A stretch of DNA of 35,043 nucleotides from an uncultured beta proteobacterium. GTDB taxonomy: Bacteria; Pseudomonadota; Gammaproteobacteria; Burkholderiales; Rhodocyclaceae. Each line of letters starts with the position of its first letter. Within the stretch, counting starts at the first letter, position 1. Below are positions 17,129 to 23,084 of the stretch, piece after piece. Under the pieces are notes generated by a model. It saw nothing but the letters and a program-made list of their open reading frames with translations, did no database searches and was not told where the DNA came from. The stretch spans positions 1 to 35,043 of the forward strand of contig CAJBYR010000027.1 of assembly GCA_903959855.1 (NCBI GenBank), in the 5' to 3' direction. The position numbers and the translations under genes are program-made.

Positions 17129-17743
17129 ATGTTGAAAAAGCTCGTTTCCTGCCTCTTGCTCTCGATCTTACTTGCCTTGCCCGCAGTCGCTGCCGAAAAG
17201 CGCGTACTTGTGTTCGGCGACAGCCTGTCCGCCGGGTTCGGCATCGCGATCAAGGATAGCTGGCCCAGCCTGCTCGGACAACGCCTGAAGGAGCAAGGTT
17301 CCGGCTTCACCATCGCCAATGCCAGCATCAGCGGCGAAACCACGGCTGGCGGACGCACGCGGTTCGGCGCGGCATTGTCCCAGTTCAAACCCAAGGTAGT
17401 GATTCTCGCCCTGGGGGCGAATGACGGCCTGCGCGGGCTTCCGGTATCGGCAATGAAGGACAACCTCCAGGCCATGCTCAGACAGGCCAAACAACAGGGC
17501 GCGCGCGTGCTGCTGGTCGGCATGCGCCTGCCGCCCAACTACGGGCCGCAATACACGCAGGATTTCGAAGCCGCATTCCGCGATCTGGCACGAAGCGAAA
17601 AGGCCGCCCTGCTGCCCTTTCTGCTGGAGCCGATCGCCCTCGAAAGCAATGCCTATCAGGCTGATGGCCTGCATCCCACCGCTGCGTCGCAGCCCAGGCT
17701 CGCCGACCACATCTGGGCAGCGCTGAAGCCCCTGCTGGGCTGA
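17129..17743 (+). CDS. tesA: Periplasmic acyl-CoA thioesterase I/lysophospholipase (SGNH hydrolase)
   Basis: TesA hydrolyses acyl-thioesters and some esters, mainly in the periplasm. The 204-residue protein has a signal peptide (about 1-22, with ALPAVAA before the mature part). The SGNH blocks are clear: Ser32 in FGDSLSAG, Asn98 in LGANDGLRG, and Asp179/His182 in DGLHP. Length is as in E. coli TesA. The ATG at 17129 gives a clean signal peptide; no ribosome site is evident. The start lies only ten bases from that of the divergent ABC ATPase. mnmH begins three bases after its stop, so the two are probably co-transcribed. Confidence 0.93.
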   Translation: MLKKLVSCLLLSILLALPAVAAEKRVLVFGDSLSAGFGIAIKDSWPSLLGQRLKEQGSGFTIANASISGETTAGGRTRFGAALSQFKPKVVILALGANDGLRGLPVSAMKDNLQAMLRQAKQQGARVLLVGMRLPPNYGPQYTQDFEAAFRDLARSEKAALLPFLLEPIALESNAYQADGLHPTAASQPRLADHIWAALKPLLG

Positions 17744-17746
17744 ACC

Positions 17747-18808
17747 ATGTCCGAACGACCGTTACGCGGCATGGCGAACGTGGAACAGATCGCCGACTTC
17801 GATGCCATCATCGACGCCCGTGCACCTGCCGAATTCGCCGAGGATCACCTGCCGGACGCGCTGAGCATGCCGGTGCTGAATGACGAGCAGCGTGCCCGCG
17901 TCGGCACGCTGTACAAGCAGGTCTCCGCCTTCGAGGCAAAAAAACTCGGCGCAGCGCTGGTCTCGCGCAACGTCGCAGACCACATCGAGCACCACCTGAT
18001 GGACAAGCCGAAAACCTGGCGGCCGCTGGTCTATTGCTGGCGCGGCGGCCAACGCAGCGGCGCCTTCAGCCACATCCTGCGCGAAATCGGCTGGGATGCC
18101 CATCGCCTGCAGGGCGGCTACAAGGCCTGGCGTCGGCACGTGATCGAGCAACTGGTGCTGTTGCCGCAGCGTTTCGATTTCCGCGTCGTCACCGGCGCCA
18201 CCGGCAGCGGCAAGAGCCGGCTGCTCGAGGCCCTCGCCCGCCAGGGTGCTCAGGTGCTGCATCTGGAACAACTGGCCGCGCACAAAGGCTCGGTGCTGGG
18301 CAATCTGCCGGAACTGGCCCAACCCGCGCAGAAGGGCTTTGAAACCAGCCTGCTGGTCGAGCTTTCCCGTTTTGACACAAGTCGTCCGGTATTCGTCGAG
18401 GCCGAAAGCCGCAAGATCGGACGCCTGCAAGTCCCGGAGTCCCTGCTGGAGGCCATCCGCGTGGCTCGCGGCCTGCGCATCGAGGCATCACTCGCAGCGC
18501 GCGTCGAATTCCTGCTCGGCGACTACGATTACGCGGTGGCCGATCCGGCCTGGCTGCTGGAACGGCTCAGCCACCTCAAGGGCCTGCAAAGCAACGAAAC
18601 CCTTGAGCACTGGCGCATGCTGGTCGCCGCCGGAGATTTCGCGGCCCTGGTGGAAGCCTTGCTGACGCAACATTACGACCCGCACTACGAGCGCTCGCAA
18701 TCGAACAATTACGCATCCTTCGGCGATGCAGCACGCTTCGCCACGGACAGCCTTGCCCCCGGCGCGCTGGATGCGCTGGCGACGCAGATACTGGCTACAT
18801 CTGCTTGA
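17747..18808 (+). CDS. mnmH: tRNA 2-selenouridine synthase MnmH (SelU)
   Basis: MnmH replaces sulfur with selenium at the wobble 2-thiouridine of Lys, Glu and Gln tRNAs, passing through a geranylated intermediate and using selenophosphate. The 353-residue protein has an N-terminal rhodanese domain with the catalytic Cys97 (YCWRGGQRSGA) at the same number as in E. coli. It is followed by a P-loop domain with GATGSGKS near residue 150, and FVEAESRKIG downstream. The presence of mnmH implies a selenophosphate synthetase (selD) elsewhere in the genome. It starts three bases after tesA and its last 14 bases overlap the convergent response-regulator gene. Confidence 0.95.
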   Translation: MSERPLRGMANVEQIADFDAIIDARAPAEFAEDHLPDALSMPVLNDEQRARVGTLYKQVSAFEAKKLGAALVSRNVADHIEHHLMDKPKTWRPLVYCWRGGQRSGAFSHILREIGWDAHRLQGGYKAWRRHVIEQLVLLPQRFDFRVVTGATGSGKSRLLEALARQGAQVLHLEQLAAHKGSVLGNLPELAQPAQKGFETSLLVELSRFDTSRPVFVEAESRKIGRLQVPESLLEAIRVARGLRIEASLAARVEFLLGDYDYAVADPAWLLERLSHLKGLQSNETLEHWRMLVAAGDFAALVEALLTQHYDPHYERSQSNNYASFGDAARFATDSLAPGALDALATQILATSA

Positions 18809-19544
18809 ACAGGTGGCCGTAACCGCGGCTGACGGCCACGGCTTCCTGGCGATCACGCAGTTTCAGGCTGACCCGACCCAGCGCATCGTGGCGCGCGGAC
18901 ACTATCTGGCGCACGTTGACCACGGTGCCGCGATGCACCTGCCAGAAATGCTCCGGGTTCAGTTGCTCGCCAAGTTCCTTGATCGGCGTCCGGATCAGCA
19001 TTTCGGCGTCGCGCGTAAATACCGCCGTGTATTTGTCGGCCGCCTGGAAATAGCAGACCTCATCGACGGCCACCAGCCGCACCTCGGTACCGACCGAGGC
19101 GCGGATCCAGGACAGATGCGCAACCGCCTTGGGCAGCAAAGCCTGCAGGCGCAGCAACAGATCGTCCGGTGGCGCCGATGCCACCGGACGCCGCAGGCGA
19201 TCGATGGCCAGTGCAAGCCTGTCATCGGCCACGGGCTTCAGCAGATAGTCGACCGCTTCACGCTCGAAAGCCTGCACGGCAAACTCGTCGTAGGCCGTGA
19301 CGAAGACCACGCGGCAGGCGGCACGCGCCGCCGGCGAAAGCGCCTGAACCACTTCCAAGCCGGTCAGGCCCGGCATGCGAATATCGAGGAAAGCGATGTC
19401 CGGCTTCATATCCTCGATCATCTGCCTGGCTTCGATACCGTTGGCCGCCAGCCCTGCGATTTCCAGTTCCGGCCACAAAGCCCTCAAACGCGTGCGCAAA
19501 TGCTGCGCCAGCAGCGGCTCGTCGTCGGCGATCAGGGCTTTCAT
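18795..19544 (-). CDS. LytTR-family response regulator
   Basis: A 249-residue two-component regulator. The receiver domain (1-120) has the acidic pair in IADDEP, phospho-acceptor Asp54 (AFLDIRMPG), the Thr in FVTAYDEFA and the Lys in YLLKP. The C-terminal LytTR DNA-binding domain (about 145-249) contains VDEVCYFQAADKYTAV and FWQVHRGTVVNV. Its ATG overlaps the stop of the kinase gene (ATGA), so the two are translationally coupled. The order and type resemble AlgZ-AlgR. Targets cannot be read from this window. Confidence 0.93.
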   Translation of the reverse strand: MKALIADDEPLLAQHLRTRLRALWPELEIAGLAANGIEARQMIEDMKPDIAFLDIRMPGLTGLEVVQALSPAARAACRVVFVTAYDEFAVQAFEREAVDYLLKPVADDRLALAIDRLRRPVASAPPDDLLLRLQALLPKAVAHLSWIRASVGTEVRLVAVDEVCYFQAADKYTAVFTRDAEMLIRTPIKELGEQLNPEHFWQVHRGTVVNVRQIVSARHDALGRVSLKLRDRQEAVAVSRGYGHLFKQM

Positions 19545-20548
19545 GAGGTCGCGGCCAGCGGCATCTCGAGCGTCGCCGTGACACCAGCGCCGACTCCCGA
19601 ACTGACTACCAGACGCGCCTGCGGCCCATACAGCGCCGCCAGGCGGGCATGGATATTGGACAGGCCGACGCCCTCGCCCGGCGCTGCGGCGAGGCCGATG
19701 CCGTCATCGGCGACGCGAATGCGCAACACACCGTTTTCCATTGCCGCAGAAACGTGCAAGCGCCCTCCCGCCAGCTTGGGCTCAAGCCCATGGCGGATGG
19801 CGTTCTCGACCAGCGGCTGCAGCAGCATGGGCGGGAAATCCAATGCCAAGAGCGCTTGCGGAATCTCGAAGTGATAGGCGAGCCGATCGCCCATGCGTAT
19901 CTTCAGCACATCCAGATAGGCGGTGAGCAGCGCCACCTCATCACCCAGTGACCCGCCCTCGGCCCGGGTGCGCTGCAAGCTGGAGCGCAGGTAGCGGATC
20001 AAGGCATCAAGCAGGGTGCCGGCAAGTTTCGGATCCGCCTCGATCAGAGCGGCCACGTTGGCCAGCGAGTTGAACAGGAAATGCGGCTCGATCTGCGCCT
20101 GTAGCAACCGCAATTGCGCGGCGAGGCTCTGCTTTTCTGCTTCGAGCCGCGCCAGTTCGCGCGCGCGCAACTCGACTTCGAGTTTTGCATTGTGCTCGCG
20201 CAGCCAGAAGAAACCGGCGGCGATGCCGCCGAACACCAGGCCGACCAGCATGGACTGCAATTCGTGCGAGCCGTCGCCGGAAGAACCAAGCCCGGTCAGC
20301 AGACGCGCCAGCGTATGGCCGCCGAGTGCGCCGGCCGCGATAGCGAAGGCGACTGCTACACCACGCGCCAATCCGCTCAGCGACAGGCGCAACACGCCGA
20401 GGCAAAGCACCATGATGCTCAAGCCGATGCACTGCGAGAACACCAGATTGACCGCGAAGCCCCCGCCAAAGCCAAGCCCGGCGAGAAAACCCGCGATCAG
20501 CGCATTGAAGACCAGGGTTACGATCAGCGAGGGAAGAAGGCGGGGCAT
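19541..20548 (-). CDS. LytS/AlgZ-type sensor histidine kinase
   Basis: A 335-residue membrane kinase of the His_kinase (PF06580) family. Four hydrophobic segments (about 4-27, 31-55, 63-84, 97-116) form the membrane part, with no sizeable periplasmic sensor. A coiled coil (about 118-150) leads to the phospho-acceptor His156 in QIEPHFLFNSLAN. The ATPase domain follows with N-box LQPLVENAIRHGL and G-boxes DDGIGL and GVGLSN. It is the partner of the LytTR regulator immediately downstream. The 2TM-domain gene ends seven bases upstream, making a likely three-gene operon. The signal may be membrane state or a small hydrophobic ligand, but this is not shown. Confidence 0.93.
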   Translation of the reverse strand: MPRLLPSLIVTLVFNALIAGFLAGLGFGGGFAVNLVFSQCIGLSIMVLCLGVLRLSLSGLARGVAVAFAIAAGALGGHTLARLLTGLGSSGDGSHELQSMLVGLVFGGIAAGFFWLREHNAKLEVELRARELARLEAEKQSLAAQLRLLQAQIEPHFLFNSLANVAALIEADPKLAGTLLDALIRYLRSSLQRTRAEGGSLGDEVALLTAYLDVLKIRMGDRLAYHFEIPQALLALDFPPMLLQPLVENAIRHGLEPKLAGGRLHVSAAMENGVLRIRVADDGIGLAAAPGEGVGLSNIHARLAALYGPQARLVVSSGVGAGVTATLEMPLAATS

Positions 20549-20555
20549 GGATGGA

Positions 20556-20864
20556 TTATTTCACGGCCTTGGCTGCCAGAAGCTCACGCAGCTTGCGTTC
20601 CTCCCATTCGGCCCCCAGCCAGCGACCGCGACCGTAGGTGCCGACGGCATGCAGGGCAAGCCAGATGCCCCATCCCAGAAGCGGCCAGTAAAACCACAGG
20701 CGTCCCGGCGAAGCGATCAGGTTGATCGCCAGCAATCCGGTATTGACTGCAACAAAGACCATCAGGTGGGAATAGAAGCCGCGCAGCATGCCGACCTGGC
20801 GGCGGGCATCGCGCTCGGCAACGGAAAGCGAGGGATCATCGACATATCGGGAGCGGCAGACCAT
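20556..20864 (-). CDS. 2TM-domain membrane protein
   Basis: A 102-residue protein with two membrane helices (about 34-51 HLMVFVAVNTGLLAINLI, and 56-75 with FYWPLLGWGIWLALHAVG) and charged ends. It matches the pattern of the 2TM domain (PF13239): an ARRQVGMLRGFYSHL lead-in, WFYWPLLGWGIWL, then EWEERKLREL. This domain often occurs beside or fused to LytS-type kinases, and here it is the first gene before the kinase. A strong ribosome site, AAGGAG, lies seven bases before the ATG at 20864. A role in kinase sensing is a reasonable guess from context only. Confidence 0.8.
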   Translation of the reverse strand: MVCRSRYVDDPSLSVAERDARRQVGMLRGFYSHLMVFVAVNTGLLAINLIASPGRLWFYWPLLGWGIWLALHAVGTYGRGRWLGAEWEERKLRELLAAKAVK

Positions 20865-20974
20865 GATTTTCTCCTTGAAAGTGCCCGCATGACGGGATGG
20901 CTGCAGTTTCCCCGGCGCCCCGGCGCAAGACCAGCGGAAAACGACGGACGGCGAATCTCAGGTGACGAACTGCA

Positions 20975-21553
20975 TCAGGCGGCGACGATTGGCGGAGCCT
21001 CGGGCAAAGTCCGGGGGGATCCGCGCACCGCACAGATACGCTGCACCACCGCCGGGCGGAAACCATCAATCTCGCCTTGCTCAAATGCCACAATGTTCAG
21101 CTTGGGCCGCAACACGTCTAGCAACTCTCCCTGCCGTAGCAGGAAGGCGGGGTTGGATGGTTTGCCGAAGCGCTCGTTGCCGACCATGAAGGTTTCGTAG
21201 ATCAAGACTCCGCCAACTTCCAGCGCATTCATGATCTGCGGCAAGAGCGGCCGGAAAAGATAGTTGGTGACGACAATGCCCTCAAAAACCTTGCCGTAAT
21301 AAGGCCAGGGACCTCCCTCAAGATCCGCCACCCGCGTCGCTATCCGTGGCTCTTGAGCCACCAGATCGGCGATGGCCGCGGCGTCGCGATCCACGGCCTC
21401 GACCTGATAACCCTGCCGCAGCAGAAACCGCGAATGCCGGCCAGACCCGCACGCAAGATCGAGCACGCGCCCGCCGGGCACGATCAGCGACGCAAATCGC
21501 CGCACCCACTGTGATGCATTTCCACTCATACCGGTTGCCATGTCGGGTATCAT
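20975..21553 (-). CDS. Class I SAM-dependent methyltransferase
   Basis: A 192-residue protein with a single Rossmann-type methyltransferase domain. Motif I is VLDLACGSGRHS (about 30-41), the acidic end of strand 2 is VEAVDRD, and GIVVTNYLFRPLLPQI and GGVLIYETFMVGN correspond to the later strands. It resembles TehB-like or small unassigned methyltransferases; the substrate is unknown. ATG codons at 21553, 21541 and 21529 are possible; 21553 is kept because AAGGA lies upstream, although at a long spacing of 11. It is divergent from the hemerythrin cyclase across 51 bp that contain two palindromes. Confidence 0.8.
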   Translation of the reverse strand: MIPDMATGMSGNASQWVRRFASLIVPGGRVLDLACGSGRHSRFLLRQGYQVEAVDRDAAAIADLVAQEPRIATRVADLEGGPWPYYGKVFEGIVVTNYLFRPLLPQIMNALEVGGVLIYETFMVGNERFGKPSNPAFLLRQGELLDVLRPKLNIVAFEQGEIDGFRPAVVQRICAVRGSPRTLPEAPPIVAA

Positions 21554-21581
21554 TTTGAGTCAAATCCTTGTCGCTAGCGAC
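21554..21581. promoter_or_regulatory. Palindromes in the methyltransferase/cyclase divergent gap
   Basis: The 51-bp gap holds TTTGAGTCAAA (21554-21564, arms TTTGA/TCAAA around one base) and a perfect 12-bp palindrome GTCGCTAGCGAC (21570-21581) followed by TTTT. Both lie where a regulator could control the two diverging genes. They are possible operators; the second could also form a tiny hairpin. Neither matches a site I recognise with confidence. Confidence 0.38.
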
Positions 21582-21604
21582 TTTTCAGGTTCCGCAACGC
21601 CCAA

Positions 21605-22945
21605 ATGTCCGTTCCATCCAGCATCCCGCCAGGATCCGCCCCGGAGAACACGGACGCCCTGCGCGAACAGCTGAGCAAAACGACCGCGGCCTACAGCCGC
21701 TTCGTGCCGCGGGAATTCCTCAACCTGCTGGGCATCGAGGATATACGCAAGGTCGAACTCGGGCAGCAGGTCGAGCGCAAGATGACGATCCTGTTCTGCG
21801 ACATCCGCAACTTTACCGCCCTGTCGGAAACCATGAGTCCGCAGGAGAACTTCAATTTCCTGAATTCCTACCTGGTGCAGATGGAGCCGGTGATCACCGC
21901 CCACGGCGGATTCATCGACAAATACATCGGCGACGCGATCATGGCGCTGTTTCCCGGTTCGCCCGATGAAGCCCTGCGCTGCGGTCAGGCCATGCTGCGC
22001 CAGCTCCAGGACTATAACGACGGGCGCCAGCGCGCCGGCTACCGGCCCATCCGCATCGGCATCGGCATCAATACCGGAATCGTCATCCTCGGCACCATCG
22101 GCGGCGCGGCGCGCATGGACGGAACTGTGATCGGCGACGCGGTGAATCTCGCCGCGCGCCTGGAACGGCTGACCAAGGAATACCGGGTCTCGATGCTGAT
22201 CAGCGACTACACCCTGTATTCGCTCGACCAGCCCAGCGAGTGGGCAATCCGCTTTCTCGACCGCACCCAGGTGCGCGGCAAGCAGGGCTCGCACTCCGTA
22301 TACGAGGTGTTCAACAACGACCCGCCTGCGCTGGTCCTGGCAAAGAAGCGAACCATCAAGCTATTCGAGCAGGCACTGGCCTGTTACCACATCGGCGATC
22401 AAACCGCCGCGCGACAACGCCTGGTCGATTACGCCGCTGCCGTACCGGAAGACTCGGCGGTGCACGTGTATCTCGAACGTTGCAATCCATTGGCGGAAAA
22501 CTACGGCTCGCCGCGACCGGAACCGATGCCCCACTGGCACGAGGAATACTCCTACGGTCTGGCCATGGTGGACACCGTGCATCAGGATCTGCTGACCAAC
22601 ATGAATGCGCTCGCAAAGGCCCTTCACGACAACAACCTCGATCTCTCCGGAAAGTTGCTCGACCAGATTCGCGTCGCGGCGCGCAAGGATTTCGGCGTCG
22701 AGGAACAACTGATGGGTGAATCGTCCTACCCATTCCTGGATTTGCACGCGCGCCAGCACCAGCGCTTTTTCGAGTATTTCGAAGAACTCCGACGCGAGAT
22801 CGAATCGCGCGAGGAAGACAGAATTTACCTGATCTTCCGCGTGAAGCGCTTCTTCACCGGCTGGCTGGTCAATCACATCGTCAGCGCCGACCGGCATTTT
22901 GGTCATTTCCGCAGGTCTGCAAGCAGCCCCGCGCTGCCAGCCTGA
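21605..22945 (+). CDS. Class III nucleotide cyclase with C-terminal hemerythrin domain
   Basis: A 446-residue soluble fusion. Residues about 58-200 form the cyclase catalytic domain: metal-binding Asp66 (FCDIRNFT) and Asp110 (YIGDAIMAL), purine-selecting Lys106 and Asp178 (IGDAVNLAARLE), and transition-state Asn181 and Arg185. That set predicts cAMP. A TPR-like helical segment follows (about 246-293). Residues about 308-437 match a bacterial hemerythrin domain: His326 (VDTVHQDLL), Glu366 (FGVEEQLM), His381 and His385 (HARQH), His424 and Asp429 (WLVNHIVSAD). The ligand position four residues before Glu366, normally His, is Asp362. Such domains carry an oxo-bridged diiron site that binds oxygen, so oxygen or redox control of cAMP synthesis is likely but inferred. 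No membrane segment. Confidence 0.88.
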   Translation: MSVPSSIPPGSAPENTDALREQLSKTTAAYSRFVPREFLNLLGIEDIRKVELGQQVERKMTILFCDIRNFTALSETMSPQENFNFLNSYLVQMEPVITAHGGFIDKYIGDAIMALFPGSPDEALRCGQAMLRQLQDYNDGRQRAGYRPIRIGIGINTGIVILGTIGGAARMDGTVIGDAVNLAARLERLTKEYRVSMLISDYTLYSLDQPSEWAIRFLDRTQVRGKQGSHSVYEVFNNDPPALVLAKKRTIKLFEQALACYHIGDQTAARQRLVDYAAAVPEDSAVHVYLERCNPLAENYGSPRPEPMPHWHEEYSYGLAMVDTVHQDLLTNMNALAKALHDNNLDLSGKLLDQIRVAARKDFGVEEQLMGESSYPFLDLHARQHQRFFEYFEELRREIESREEDRIYLIFRVKRFFTGWLVNHIVSADRHFGHFRRSASSPALPA

Positions 22946-23084
22946 GCCAAATCCTGCATTGCCGGTCCAAATCGGTCGGTGGCGCGATTATTTCTAGTGG
23001 ATTTCCTCAATATAGTCGCGTCGAAAATGTTATGCTGCATCGCACCATCCTGATGCGCCGTCACGCCTAAAGCTGACCCAAGCC

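Noticed and set aside
23003-23036. A promoter for the Pat-like gene ending in TATGCT
   Set aside because: No acceptable -35 lies at the right distance in the 139-bp gap; nothing else in that gap was recognised.
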